Source: Emcibacter sp. SYSU 3D8
Lineage (GTDB): Bacteria > Pseudomonadota > Alphaproteobacteria > SMXS01
DNA length: 64,000 nt
Assembly: GCF_039655875.1 (NCBI RefSeq)
Contig: NZ_JBBYXK010000005.1
Coordinates: forward strand, 124,001-188,000
Reading direction: 5' to 3'
The notes under the pieces: model-generated
Databases searched by the model: none
Seen by the model: the letters and a program-made list of their open reading frames with translations, nothing else
Told to the model about the DNA's origin: nothing
Made by a program: the position numbers and the translations under genes
Shown: one piece after another, positions 16,259-25,108 of the stretch
Numbering within the stretch: the stretch's first letter is position 1
How the letters are laid out: every line of letters starts with the position of its first letter

Positions 16259-16746
16259 GCACCGACAGGACCATCCGCGACCTGCTCGAAAAGCAGGCGA
16301 TCTACGAGCTGATGGCGCATTATGCCGACCGGATCGACGCCAACGATCCCGAAGGCGCGGCGGCGTGCTTCGCCGAGGACGGATTGGGCGTCTACTGGCA
16401 GGACTGCATCGGGCCGGTGGCCATCGCCGAACGCCTCGTCGGCATCCTCGACCGCTTCCACGCCACGTCCCATCACCTGAGCAATGTCCAGATCCGGCTG
16501 AACGGCGATACCGCGACGGCGCAGGCCTATGTCTACGCCTTCCACCGGGTGAAGGCCGACATGGAAAATCCCATGCACTACTGGGGGCGCTGGGTCGACG
16601 AACTGGCCAAGATCGACGGCGCGTGGAAATTCAAGCGCCGCGAAGTGGTCGGCATCGGCAGCATCAGCCGGGGAACGGACGATCTGGATCATCCGGGACA
16701 TCCGGGCCGCCTTTCACGCGAGGCGCCCAAGGCCGATTTCGGGTAG
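16255..16746 (+). CDS. NTF2/SnoaL-like protein, copy A
   Basis: The 163-residue protein is a SnoaL-like (NTF2-fold) polyketide-cyclase/ketosteroid-isomerase relative. It opens with a helix ending LMAHYADRIDANDPEGAAACFAEDG, followed by SHHLSNVQIRLNGDTA, the standard cone-barrel strands. Such proteins isomerise, hydrate or bind small hydrophobic molecules; activity cannot be read. The ATG overlaps the SDR stop (ATGA). Copy B follows 6 nt after its stop and shares most residues. Confidence 0.88.
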   Translation: MSTDRTIRDLLEKQAIYELMAHYADRIDANDPEGAAACFAEDGLGVYWQDCIGPVAIAERLVGILDRFHATSHHLSNVQIRLNGDTATAQAYVYAFHRVKADMENPMHYWGRWVDELAKIDGAWKFKRREVVGIGSISRGTDDLDHPGHPGRLSREAPKADFG

Positions 16747-16752
16747 CGCCGG

Positions 16753-17220
16753 ATGACCGATCCGATCCGCGAACTCGCCGACAAGCGGGCCATACACGAG
16801 TTGATGGCGCATTATGCCGACCGGATCGACGCCAACGACCCGGAAGGCGCAGCGTCCTGCTTCGCCGAGGACGGCATCGGAGTCTATTGGCAGGACTGCG
16901 TGGGTCCCAAGGCTATCGCCGAACGGCTGACCGGCATCCTCGCCCACTTCCACGCCACGTCGCACCATCTGAGCAACGTCCAGATCCGGCTGGATGGCGA
17001 TACGGCGACGGCGCAGTCCTATGTCTATGCGTTCCACCGGGTAAAGGCGGACATGGACAAGCCCATGCATGTCTGGGGCCGCTGGGTCGATGCCCTGAAA
17101 AAAGTCGACGGCCATTGGAAGTTCGCCCACCGCGAAGTGGTGAGCGTCGGCAGCATCGGCAGCGTGCGGGTGCCAGATGACCTCGGGCATCCGGGGCATC
17201 CGGGACGGCTGGTGAGATAG
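16753..17220 (+). CDS. NTF2/SnoaL-like protein, copy B
   Basis: The 155-residue protein is a tandem paralogue of the preceding gene. Long stretches are identical (LMAHYADRIDANDPEGAA, HATSHHLSNVQIRL), while the N-terminus and the GSIGSVRVPDD tail have diverged. The two may form heteromers or act on related substrates. It completes an SDR-NTF2-NTF2 operon. A palindromic intergenic repeat follows 15 nt later. Confidence 0.88.
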   Translation: MTDPIRELADKRAIHELMAHYADRIDANDPEGAASCFAEDGIGVYWQDCVGPKAIAERLTGILAHFHATSHHLSNVQIRLDGDTATAQSYVYAFHRVKADMDKPMHVWGRWVDALKKVDGHWKFAHREVVSVGSIGSVRVPDDLGHPGHPGRLVR

Positions 17221-17234
17221 AGATTTACCTTTTC

Positions 17235-17342
17235 CCGTCATTGCGAGCGCCCGCAGGGCGCGCGGCAACCCAGTCTCTCCACCACTCGCTCATCGGTTGG
17301 AGAGACTGGATTGCCGCGTCGCTTCGCTCCTCGCAATGACGG
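17235..17342. repeat. 108-bp palindromic intergenic repeat element
   Basis: The outer arms are CCGTCATTGCGAG and CTCGCAATGACGG, exact inverted repeats. The inner arms CGCGGCAACCCAGTCTCTCC and its complement differ at one base, around a loop of about 15 nt; a short unequal stretch separates outer and inner arms. The CGTCATTGCGAG core is that of dispersed REP/MITE-like elements found in many proteobacteria. It lies in the gap after the NTF2 pair and could act as an mRNA-stabilising or terminating hairpin. Confidence 0.85.
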
Positions 17343-17454
17343 CGGATTTACCATCTGGTAATCCGCGGCCACAAATCTACCTCCTGTAACCTTCGACCAC
17401 TATTCCGCGCGACCGTGGAACTCACCGGGGAGCACGCCGTCACGGCACCGTCAC

Positions 17455-18624
17455 ATGAACAAGGCCCTGACCGTCATCCTGGCCACGGTCGCGCTCGATG
17501 CCATTGGCATCGGCCTGATCATGCCGATCCTGCCCAGCCTGCTGCGCGAGCTGGGCCATTCGTCCGAGATTTCGGCCCAGTACGGCATGCTGCTGGCGCT
17601 TTATGCGGCCATGCAGTTCCTGTTCGGACCGGTGCTGGGCGCACTGAGCGACCGCTTCGGCCGGCGGCCGATCCTGCTGGTCGCGCTGGCAGGCGCCGCG
17701 GTCGATTACCTGATCATGGCGATGACCGATCATCTGGCGATCCTCTATGTGGGCCGCGCCATCGCCGGCATCGCGGGCGCCAGCTTCGTCGTCGCCACCG
17801 CCTATATCGCCGACATCTCGCTGCCCGCCGAGCGCGCGCGCCGCTATGGGCTGATGCAGGCCTGTTTCGGGATCGGCTTCATTGCCGGGCCGGTGCTGGG
17901 CGGCCTGCTGGGCGAACTATCGCTGCGCTATCCTTTCCTGCTTGCCGCCGCGCTCAACGGCATCAACTTCGTGGTCGGACTCTTCGTGCTGCCAGAATCC
18001 CATCTGCCGGAGCGCCGCAAGGTCAAACTCGCGAGCCTGAACCCGCTCGCGTCGTTCCGCTGGGCGTTCGGCATGCGGACCCTGGTCCCGCTGATCGCGA
18101 TCTTCTTCACCATGCATCTGGTGGGACAGGTGCCGGGATCGCTTTGGGTGATCTATGGCGAGGACCGCTTTGCCTGGGATACCTGGATGGTGGGCCTGTC
18201 GCTGGGCGTGTTCGGCCTGTTCCATGCCGTCGCCCAGGCATTCCTGACCGGACCGGTCACGGCGCGCCTTGGCGAGAAGACCACGCTCGCCCTGGGCGTC
18301 GCCTTCGACGCCACCGGGCTTGTCCTGATGGCGTATGCCACCACGACCTGGATGGTCCTCCCAGTGCTGATGTTCCTGACCCTGTCGGGCGTGGGTATCC
18401 CCGCCCTTCAGTCCATGGTCTCGCGGCAGGTCGATGAGGACCAGCAGGGCGAGTTGCAGGGCACGGTCGCAGCGCTCATGAGCCTGGCTTCGATCTTCGG
18501 ACCGCTTGCCGCCACCGCCTTCTATGCGGCGACGGCGGCTACATGGAGCGGCATGGTCTGGGTGGCGGCGGCGGCGCTCTATGTCCTGCTCATTCCCGCG
18601 CTGCTCGCCATCCGGCGGCATTAA
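17455..18624 (+). CDS. MFS drug-efflux transporter, TetA-like
   Basis: The 389-residue protein has about twelve transmembrane helices and opens MNKALTVILATVALDAIGIGL, very like TetA-type 12-TM drug:proton antiporters. Motif A is ALSDRFGRRPILL (about 64-76), and motif C-like GIGFIAGPVLGGLLG lies in helix 5. It probably exports an organic compound by proton antiport. No tetR-type repressor is divergent from it, unlike classical tetracycline loci, so resistance should not be assumed. The ribosome site is weak. The gene stands alone after the palindromic repeat. Confidence 0.88.
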   Translation: MNKALTVILATVALDAIGIGLIMPILPSLLRELGHSSEISAQYGMLLALYAAMQFLFGPVLGALSDRFGRRPILLVALAGAAVDYLIMAMTDHLAILYVGRAIAGIAGASFVVATAYIADISLPAERARRYGLMQACFGIGFIAGPVLGGLLGELSLRYPFLLAAALNGINFVVGLFVLPESHLPERRKVKLASLNPLASFRWAFGMRTLVPLIAIFFTMHLVGQVPGSLWVIYGEDRFAWDTWMVGLSLGVFGLFHAVAQAFLTGPVTARLGEKTTLALGVAFDATGLVLMAYATTTWMVLPVLMFLTLSGVGIPALQSMVSRQVDEDQQGELQGTVAALMSLASIFGPLAATAFYAATAATWSGMVWVAAAALYVLLIPALLAIRRH

Positions 18625-18746
18625 TGCGCCCTCGGCTTTATGGGCCAGGCAAAACCAGCACGCATGATGCTTCCATCGGAGGCGATCCGATGCTTACATA
18701 GGGGCCGCGCAGGGGAGAGCGCGTTTCCAGGACCGAGGGAGAGACC

Positions 18747-19331
18747 ATGTCCGCGCCGAATGACCACGAAGTCGTTTCCATCTATCCGTACACGCCCGAG
18801 CAACTCGACCGGCTGATGACCGACGCGCGCGAATGCGTGCTGATGTGGGCCACCAAGGACAACTGGCCGGTCGGCGTCTACCATTCCTTCGTCTGGCGCA
18901 ACGGGCGCATCTGGATCACCTTCGCCGCCCACCGCCACCGGGCCAACGCGATCAAGCGCAACCCCAAGGTGGCGGTCGCGGTCAGCGGCGTCGCCGGGGT
19001 CGAGCCGGATTGCCCCATGGGATCGGCCACCGCCAAGGGCATCGGCATCTTCCATGACGATGACGAAACCAAGGCCTGGTTCTATCGGGCGCTGGCAGAC
19101 AAGTCGTACCGCGACGACCCGGCCAAGGCAGACCGCTTCGTCGAAACCCTGAATTCGCCCATGCGCACCATTCTCGAGGTGATCCCGACCCAGTGGATCA
19201 CCTTCGACAGCGGCAAGTCGGCACGCCACATGGCCGGGCAGATCAACGACACCGAACTGGGTCCGCGGCTCACCTCGGACGCCGAGCGGCTCGCCAAGTT
19301 CCGCCAGGAACGCGGACTCGGCGAGCGCTGA
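18747..19331 (+). CDS. Pyridoxamine 5'-phosphate oxidase-like flavin protein
   Basis: The 194-residue protein is a split-barrel flavin-binding protein of the PPOX superfamily. CVLMWATKDNWPVGVYHSFVWRNGRIWI is the first barrel half, followed by HRHRANAIKRNPKVAVAVSG, a typical cofactor phosphate-binding segment. Members bind FMN, F420 or haem and reduce various substrates. There are no PdxH-specific signatures, so PLP synthesis is unlikely. A GGGAGAGACC site precedes the ATG. Confidence 0.85.
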   Translation: MSAPNDHEVVSIYPYTPEQLDRLMTDARECVLMWATKDNWPVGVYHSFVWRNGRIWITFAAHRHRANAIKRNPKVAVAVSGVAGVEPDCPMGSATAKGIGIFHDDDETKAWFYRALADKSYRDDPAKADRFVETLNSPMRTILEVIPTQWITFDSGKSARHMAGQINDTELGPRLTSDAERLAKFRQERGLGER

Positions 19332-19337
19332 AGCAGG

Positions 19338-20291
19338 TCAGGCCGCCAGGGCGGCACGGCAGGCCAGGCCAATCTGCTCCACATGGCGGTGGTCGGTCCC
19401 GCAGCAGCCCCCCAGCACGTTGAGCTGCGGCAGCAGCGTCCGCAGGTCGGCATAGCGCCGCGCCAGGTCGGCCGGATCGCCGTCGTCGAGGTCGGTGGCT
19501 TCGTCCAGTTCGGCATGGCTGCGGGTCGACGCGTTCGCCCGCAGGCCGCGCAGCTTCGCGGTCCAGCCCTCGCCCGTCTCCAGCGCATGCCGGAAATGGG
19601 TAGGATGCGCGCAGTTCAGCATGTAGTAGGCCGGCGCGCCGCCGGTCTGGTCCTCGACAATGCCGATTGCCTCGCCAATGCTGTGGCCCGACGGCAGCGT
19701 GCCGTCGGTCTCGACGGTGAACGACAGGGCAACCGGCATCCCGGCCGCCTTCGCCGCCCGCGCCAGGCCTGTAGCCTCTTCCGGATAAGTCATGGTAATC
19801 GCGGTGATCATGTCCGCCTCGGTGCCGGCGAACACGCCAATCTGGACCGCATGGTAGTCCTCGGCCGCCGCCACGCTCATCATGCCGTCCGGACGATAGC
19901 CGTCGCCGCGGGGACCGATACAGCCGCTGATCACCATCGGCGACGAGGGTGTCTGCAACCGGTCACGCACCTGCTGTACAAGCGCGATCGCGCGCCGGTT
20001 GGCGTCGGCGAGCGCCTCGTCCGAATAGCCCAGCTTGTCGGCCCAATCCTTGCTGGCGCGCCAGGTCGGGCTTTCCAGGATGAAGCCGGCCCCAGCCTCG
20101 ACCGCGAGCCGGGCGTAGCGTTCGAAGTAGGCTTGCAGCGCGTCGGCGCCGCCGTCCCGGTTGAGCAGGTCGAAGGCGGCGAAGTAGGGCAGATCAAAAT
20201 GATCGTGGAAGATCAGTGTCGTCTCGATGCCGCCATCGGACAGAAACAGCCGCTGGGACAATTGGGGCAGGTTATTGCGATAGGTCGCCAT
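19338..20291 (-). CDS. Homocysteine S-methyltransferase family protein
   Basis: The 317-residue zinc TIM-barrel enzyme transfers a methyl group (from S-methylmethionine or SAM in known members) to homocysteine, giving methionine. SDGGIETTLIF opens the barrel; the zinc cysteines are Cys227 (NCAHP) and Cys296/Cys297 (GGCCGTD), the exact family triad. GAGGT lies 6 nt before ATG 20291; 17 upstream in-frame codons are discounted. It diverges from a TetR gene 190 nt away, its likely regulator. This is a cobalamin-independent methionine route. Confidence 0.92.
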   Translation of the reverse strand: MATYRNNLPQLSQRLFLSDGGIETTLIFHDHFDLPYFAAFDLLNRDGGADALQAYFERYARLAVEAGAGFILESPTWRASKDWADKLGYSDEALADANRRAIALVQQVRDRLQTPSSPMVISGCIGPRGDGYRPDGMMSVAAAEDYHAVQIGVFAGTEADMITAITMTYPEEATGLARAAKAAGMPVALSFTVETDGTLPSGHSIGEAIGIVEDQTGGAPAYYMLNCAHPTHFRHALETGEGWTAKLRGLRANASTRSHAELDEATDLDDGDPADLARRYADLRTLLPQLNVLGGCCGTDHRHVEQIGLACRAALAA

Positions 20292-20359
20292 GGTCTCACC
20301 TCGTGGTTTTGGGTGTCCGGACTTTTCCCCAATCCGCATCATGAAAATAGACGACTCGT

Positions 20360-20479
20360 GGTAAACTAAGAGCGTAGGTTCGATTGTTTAATAGATTCAG
20401 TAACTTGGAAGATGCCCAAGGCGATGGGGCCGCTCTGGGTGGCAAAAATGCACCGACAACTTGACCCCCGGTACACTAA
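20360..20479. promoter_or_regulatory. Repeated GGTA(A/C)ACTAA sites between divergent genes
   Basis: GGTAAACTAA at 20360-20369 and GGTACACTAA at 20470-20479 are direct repeats flanking the intergenic region of the methyltransferase and TetR genes. The second copy ends GGTACACTAACC, with GGT/ACC half-symmetry, 2 nt before the TetR ATG. They are candidate operators for the adjacent TetR protein. Confidence 0.4.
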
Positions 20480-20481
20480 CC

Positions 20482-21105
20482 ATGCTGGAGACGCCGACCC
20501 GCAGGAGCGACACGCGCGAGCGCCTGCTGGCGCTTGCCGAGGAGGCCGTGCTGGCAAAGGGGTTCGCGGCCACATCCATCGAGGAACTGATCACTGCCGC
20601 CGGCATTACCAAGAGCGGTTTCTTCTACCATTTCAAGGACAAGGCCGTTCTGGCGCGCGCATTGCTGGTGCGATACCTGGAGAACGACAAACAGCTGCTG
20701 GACGATCTCTTCTCCCGCGCGGATGAACTCAACGAGGACCCGCTACATGGCTTCCTCGTCGGCTTGAAGCTGTTCGCCGAGATGATGGACAATCTACCCG
20801 AGGCGCATCCCGGATGCCTCGCCGCCTCGTTCTGCTATCAGGACCAGTTGTTCAACCAGGAGATCCGCAAGCTGAACGCCGACGGCGTCATCGTCTGGCG
20901 CCGCCGGTTTCGCGAGCGGCTGGACCTCATCGCCGCGCAATATCCGCCGCGCATCGACGTCGATCTGGACGCCATGGCCGACATGGTCTCGACGTTGGTG
21001 GAAGGCGGCATCATCCTGAGCCGGGTGCTGCGCGACGGCACCGTCATGCCGCGGCAGATCATGCTCTACAGGGACTTTGTCCGGATGGTCTTCTCGCCGG
21101 CCTGA
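20482..21105 (+). CDS. TetR-family transcription regulator
   Basis: The 207-residue repressor-type protein has an N-terminal TetR helix-turn-helix (residues ~10-55: TRERLLALAEEAVLAKGFAA, then IEELITAAGITKSGFFYHFKDK). A helical ligand-binding domain follows. ATG 20482 was chosen over a TTG at 20461. It diverges from the homocysteine methyltransferase gene, whose promoter it probably controls together with its own. The ligand is unknown. Confidence 0.9.
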   Translation: MLETPTRRSDTRERLLALAEEAVLAKGFAATSIEELITAAGITKSGFFYHFKDKAVLARALLVRYLENDKQLLDDLFSRADELNEDPLHGFLVGLKLFAEMMDNLPEAHPGCLAASFCYQDQLFNQEIRKLNADGVIVWRRRFRERLDLIAAQYPPRIDVDLDAMADMVSTLVEGGIILSRVLRDGTVMPRQIMLYRDFVRMVFSPA

Positions 21106-21121
21106 GCTGATCCAGGCCGAC

Positions 21122-22618
21122 CTAGTCGAGGCTGGCCGTGGCCGTGCCCGGCGCGACGATGATGCAGCTGACCTTGCCACGCTTGAGCATCGTGCACGCA
21201 TCCTGCGCCTCGCTGCGGCTGGCGAAACCCACCAGGCGCGAGCGATACAGCGTCTTCTTGCCGCCGGCCGTGCTGACCGAGGCAGTGACATGCTCAAGCG
21301 TATCCGACAGCCTGCCAATGACCTTCTGGGCGAAATCGCGGGCGGCATCGCGCTTGCTGAACGCACCGACCTGCACCGCCCAGCCCTGCGGCAACGTCGC
21401 AGCTTCGGCATCGCTTTCGCCGGTTTCGAGGGCCGCCGAGGTAACCGATGTGGCCGATGCTTCCACCGGCCTCATTGCGCCGGCATCGGCCTGGCTGGCG
21501 CGCGGCGCCGGCATGGCCAGCGATGCCGGCATCACGACGGGCTTGTCGGTCGGGGCAAGCTGATCGTCGAGCGTCGTCATGGTGACGACCTTCGCCTTGG
21601 GCGCCGTTTCCTGCGGGAAGCCGGCCACCTTCACCTTCATGACCAGTGGCTCCGGCTTGACGGCGGCAAGCGACTTGGTGCCTGCGTCGTCATCCTTGAC
21701 ATATTCCACGCCCGGCAGATCGTTCCCCTTGGCCCGGGCAAAGCTGGCATCCATGATCTCGCCCATATAGCGGTCGCGCGACGCGGCGGTCGAGCCGCCG
21801 AAGACCACGCCGACAAGTCGGGTTCCGTCGCGCTGGGCGGCCGCCAGCAGATTGAAGCCGGACATGCCGATGAAGCCGGTCTTGATGCCGTCCGCACCCT
21901 TGTAATTCAGGGCAAAGCGATTGTGCGAGGTATGGGTCACGCCCTTGTAGGTGAAGCTGCGGGTCGAGAAGTAGGCGTAATATTCCGGGAAATTGCGGTG
22001 GATCGCGACGCCGAGCAGCGCCTGGTCTCGCGGTGTCGACACCTGTTGCTTGTCGGGCAGGCCCGAGGCATTGCGGTATATGGTGTTCTTCATGCCCAGT
22101 TCGCGGGCCTTGGCCGTCATCAGGTAGCCGAAATCGGCCTCGGTGCCGCCCAGGCCTTCCGCCAGCACCGCCGCGGCATCGTTCGCCGACCGGGTGACGA
22201 GCGCCAGGATCGCGTCCTCGACGGAAATGCTCGAGCCCACCGTCAGCCCCAGCTTGCTGGGCGGGCGGGATGCCGCCGCGCGAGATACCGGCAGCTTGCT
22301 GTCGAGCGTCAAGGTGCCGTTTTCCAGCGCCTCGAACGTGAGGTACAGCGTCATGACCTTGGTCATCGATGCCGGATACAGCTTCTTGTCGGCATTGCGC
22401 GCGTAGAGAACTTCGCCGGTCGCCTCATTGATGATGATGGCGCCCGTGCCGATCGTGAAGGTCGAGCCCTTCTTCGATTTGGCTTCCTTGGACTTGTGCG
22501 TGCGGGCTTCGGCGGGGGGCGCAGAGGCGACACCGACCATCAACAGAGAGGCCAGTACCAGTACGTGTAACTTGATCAGCTTTTGCGCAAAGCGCCGTCC
22601 GAATGCATTGCCCCGCAT
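21122..22618 (-). CDS. D-alanyl-D-alanine carboxypeptidase with C-terminal SPOR domain
   Basis: This is a periplasmic penicillin-binding protein (peptidase S11) that trims the terminal D-Ala of murein stem peptides. The 498 residues start with a signal peptide (cleavage near APPAEA). The catalytic motifs are Ser84-Met-Thr-Lys87, Ser143-Ala-Asn145 and Lys245-Thr-Gly247, with YPASMTKVMTLYL around the active serine. A linker of about 130 residues leads to a SPOR domain (WAVQVGAFSKRDAARDFAQK...), which targets proteins to denuded glycan at the septum. AGGGAGG lies 6 nt before ATG 22618. A fused SPOR is common in alphaproteobacterial DacC-like proteins. Confidence 0.94.
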   Translation of the reverse strand: MRGNAFGRRFAQKLIKLHVLVLASLLMVGVASAPPAEARTHKSKEAKSKKGSTFTIGTGAIIINEATGEVLYARNADKKLYPASMTKVMTLYLTFEALENGTLTLDSKLPVSRAAASRPPSKLGLTVGSSISVEDAILALVTRSANDAAAVLAEGLGGTEADFGYLMTAKARELGMKNTIYRNASGLPDKQQVSTPRDQALLGVAIHRNFPEYYAYFSTRSFTYKGVTHTSHNRFALNYKGADGIKTGFIGMSGFNLLAAAQRDGTRLVGVVFGGSTAASRDRYMGEIMDASFARAKGNDLPGVEYVKDDDAGTKSLAAVKPEPLVMKVKVAGFPQETAPKAKVVTMTTLDDQLAPTDKPVVMPASLAMPAPRASQADAGAMRPVEASATSVTSAALETGESDAEAATLPQGWAVQVGAFSKRDAARDFAQKVIGRLSDTLEHVTASVSTAGGKKTLYRSRLVGFASRSEAQDACTMLKRGKVSCIIVAPGTATASLD

Positions 22619-22812
22619 CCACAACCTCCCTTGGTCCGCCCTACTCCACGAGCAAATTGATGTAGAACAAAAGAGTCTTATTTTTCGCCAGGTTGTGCAA
22701 GCTAAAGTTAAAGTGAAGACTCAGGAAATGTCACATTCCCGACAATTTACCGCGGCGCGCACCGCCGGGGAGGTATTCCCTAACCTGCGCGCGGTATCGG
22801 AGGCGTGAAACC

Positions 22813-23259
22813 CTATTCGCGGAACGGGTGGACGTCCCGGTCAGGCCACAGAAAATGGATCCGGGTGCGATGGATCAGCCAGTTGTCCCCGGATTTGCGA
22901 TATTCGTCATCGTAGATCCCGAACAGGATCAACGGGTCCTCGGTGCCCTCGGCGGTCCGCAAGTCGAGCAGATACCAGCGGCCGATCGCCCGGTCGGGTC
23001 CCTTGAGCATGATCCAGGGATTGGTGACAGCATGCATCACGTTGAAGATGCCGCCATAGCGGGACATGAAATTCCGGTAATTCTCGTGAATTGCCTTACG
23101 GCCGACCCAGTCGCCGCCGTAATTGGCTCCGAATTCGCAGACGGCGTCCTCGGTGAACAGCGCCGCGAGTTTGTCGACCTCGCCGCCGTCATAATAGTGT
23201 GAGTAGAGGTGGCGCGTCGTCTTGATCTTCTCGATATCCAGCAGGTCGTCGATCGTCAT
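22813..23259 (-). CDS. NTF2/SnoaL-like protein
   Basis: The 148-residue protein (start MTIDDLLDIEKIK) has the SnoaL_4-type opening TRHLYSHYYDGGEVDKLAALFTEDAVCEFG and conserved later strands (NVMHAVTNPWI, WLIHRTRIHFLWPDRD). A GGAG site 6 nt before ATG 23257-23259 supports this start over one 12 nt upstream. The function is unknown. It is a distant relative of the tandem pair at 16.3-17.2 kb. Confidence 0.83.
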   Translation of the reverse strand: MTIDDLLDIEKIKTTRHLYSHYYDGGEVDKLAALFTEDAVCEFGANYGGDWVGRKAIHENYRNFMSRYGGIFNVMHAVTNPWIMLKGPDRAIGRWYLLDLRTAEGTEDPLILFGIYDDEYRKSGDNWLIHRTRIHFLWPDRDVHPFRE

Positions 23260-23398
23260 CGGTGTCTCCATTCATCGCGCCGCACGGAATTTATCGCGAG
23301 GGGCACGCCGGGCGGCAAGCCTTTTCGTTCAAGCGTGCTTGTTAAGCCTTTCCAAGCGGCCGGGGTTTTGGCAGGTTGGCGCGCAAAGGAGCCAAGCG

Positions 23399-24025
23399 AT
23401 GCCTTATGATTTCCACGATGTGCTGCGCGGCACGGTCACCACCAATCTGGGCAGCTTTCCCCACGAATTTATCGATGGCGAGGGCATGCGCCATGCGGCC
23501 GTCGCCCTTACCATCGTGGCAGGCGACACGCCGGAGGACGGCGCGTCCATGCTGCTGACCCGGCGCACGTCCAGGCTGAACAAGCATGCCGGCCAGTGGG
23601 CGCTGCCGGGCGGACGCATCGACCAGGGTGAGGATCCATTGCGCGCCGCGCTCCGGGAGATGCACGAGGAAGTCAACCTGATGCTTGATGACAGCCACCT
23701 CCTGGGCCGCCTCGACGACATCTCGTCGCGCTCGGGTTACGTGATCTCGCCTTTTGTTTTCTGGGCCGACGACCTCTCGTCGATGGCGCCCAATCCTGAC
23801 GAGGTGGCGTCGATCCACCGCATACCGCTGCGCCTGTTCGAGGGCGCCGATTCCGTCCAGTTCATCGACGTCGAGGGACAGACCGAAAAGCTGCTGCGTC
23901 TGCAACTGGGCGACACCCGCATCCACTCGCCAACCGGCGCATTCCTGCTGCAGCTTTGGGAGGTCGGCGTCAACGGCCGGCATACGCGCGTCAAGCAGCA
24001 CCTGCATCCCGACTGGTCCAAGTAA
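23399..24025 (+). CDS. NUDIX hydrolase, CoA-pyrophosphatase-like
   Basis: The 208-residue protein hydrolyses a nucleoside diphosphate linked to another moiety. The NUDIX box spans Gly72 to about residue 94 (GRIDQGEDPLRAALREMHEE), with Glu87, Glu90 and Glu91 for metal; the usual glycine after EEx is Asn. MLLTRRTSRLNKHAGQWALP just before resembles the UPF0035 motif of CoA pyrophosphatases (NudL). AAAGGAG lies 7 nt before ATG 23399; the open frame upstream is discounted. The exact substrate is unproven. Confidence 0.86.
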   Translation: MPYDFHDVLRGTVTTNLGSFPHEFIDGEGMRHAAVALTIVAGDTPEDGASMLLTRRTSRLNKHAGQWALPGGRIDQGEDPLRAALREMHEEVNLMLDDSHLLGRLDDISSRSGYVISPFVFWADDLSSMAPNPDEVASIHRIPLRLFEGADSVQFIDVEGQTEKLLRLQLGDTRIHSPTGAFLLQLWEVGVNGRHTRVKQHLHPDWSK

Positions 24026-24097
24026 CCGGCCGCTTGCGCGGCGCACCGTGATCGTGGCTAGCTTCGCCCCTAAGTTTGGCAACGAGCGAGGACGGCC

Positions 24098-24820
24098 TTG
24101 GGACATCGCGGCTATCTGACCATTCTCGGTGTCCTGTTCACGATCCTGTTCGTGACGCTGGCGATCCATCCCGTCGATCGCGCCGGCTGGATGCTGGAAA
24201 ATGCGCTGGTCGGCGGTTTCCTGCTGGCCGCGTTGCTGATCCACCGCCATTTCGCCTTTTCCCGGCTGTCGGCGACGCTGATCTTCGTCTTCCTCTGCCT
24301 GCATGAGGTCGGATCGCACTACACCTATTCCCTGGTTCCCTATGACGCATGGTTCACGGCTGTGACCGGCGGCAGCTTCAACGAACTGGTGGGCTGGGAG
24401 CGCAACAACTACGACCGCGTCGTGCATTTCAGCTACGGCCTGCTGCTGGCCTATCCCTTGCGGGAGATGTTCCTGCGCGTGGTCGATGTCAGGGGATTCT
24501 GGGGCTATTTCCTGCCGCTCGACGTGATGATGTCCACATCCATGCTCTACGAGTTGGTCGAATGGGCAGCCGCCGCAGCGTTCGGCGGCGAACTCGGCAT
24601 GGCCTATCTGGGTACCCAGGGCGACGTCTGGGACGCCCACAAGGACATGGCGCTGGCCAGCGCCGGCGCACTCGTCGCTATGGGGATCACGGTGGCCGTC
24701 AATCTGGCGCTGCAGCGCGATTTCGCGTCGGAATGGGCGGAGAGTTTCCGCGTCAAGAACAACCAGCCGGTTGGCGAGGCCGCCTTCATCGGATTGTGGC
24801 GCCGCCGCCGGACGGATTGA
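24098..24820 (+). CDS. DUF2238/YjdF-type inner-membrane protein
   Basis: The 240-residue membrane protein has about six transmembrane helices. Characteristic motifs are CLHEVGSHYTYSLVPYDAWF, NNYDRVVHFSYGLLLAYPLRE, YELVEW and YLGTQGDVWDAHKDM. These acidic/histidine pairs suggest a metal site or catalysis, but no function is established for the family. The start is an unusual TTG at 24098, supported by GAGGA 5 nt upstream. It follows the NUDIX gene by 72 nt. Confidence 0.85.
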   Translation: MGHRGYLTILGVLFTILFVTLAIHPVDRAGWMLENALVGGFLLAALLIHRHFAFSRLSATLIFVFLCLHEVGSHYTYSLVPYDAWFTAVTGGSFNELVGWERNNYDRVVHFSYGLLLAYPLREMFLRVVDVRGFWGYFLPLDVMMSTSMLYELVEWAAAAAFGGELGMAYLGTQGDVWDAHKDMALASAGALVAMGITVAVNLALQRDFASEWAESFRVKNNQPVGEAAFIGLWRRRRTD

Positions 24821-24972
24821 GCCAAACCGCCCGCGTCGTGGCCCCGTTTGACCGGTTTGCCAACCGGCCGGTCACTTCATCGTGAATGTGGTATTTGGCG
24901 CTGCAGGAGTTTGCGGAAGTGCAGTAAAATCGGCCTTCAGCACCCAAGCCCCCTCAAGCCTGACGTGCTGAC

Positions 24973-25013
24973 GGCCGGACGGGGAGCGGCTGCAGCGCAT
25001 CCCCCGTCCGGCC
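24973..25013. repeat. 12-bp perfect GC-rich inverted repeat
   Basis: GGCCGGACGGGG pairs exactly with CCCCGTCCGGCC over a 17-nt loop, followed by only ACCCTTT. It lies 150 nt after the membrane-protein gene and about 100 nt before the DksA-like gene, in a 288-nt gap with no other content. It may be a weak terminator or a leader hairpin. Confidence 0.5.
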
Positions 25014-25108
25014 ACCCTTTCGCAAAACCCGGAACGTCCCAACACCCGGAAAGCGGCCCGTGGGCTGAATTGGTGGCCAAGCGCCGGCATTCGGGATAGG
25101 CTGAACCC

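Noticed and set aside
17455-18624. Tetracycline-resistance determinant
   Set aside because: The MFS protein is TetA-like in its opening and motif A, but lacks the divergent tetR of resistance loci; only a generic drug efflux call is justified.
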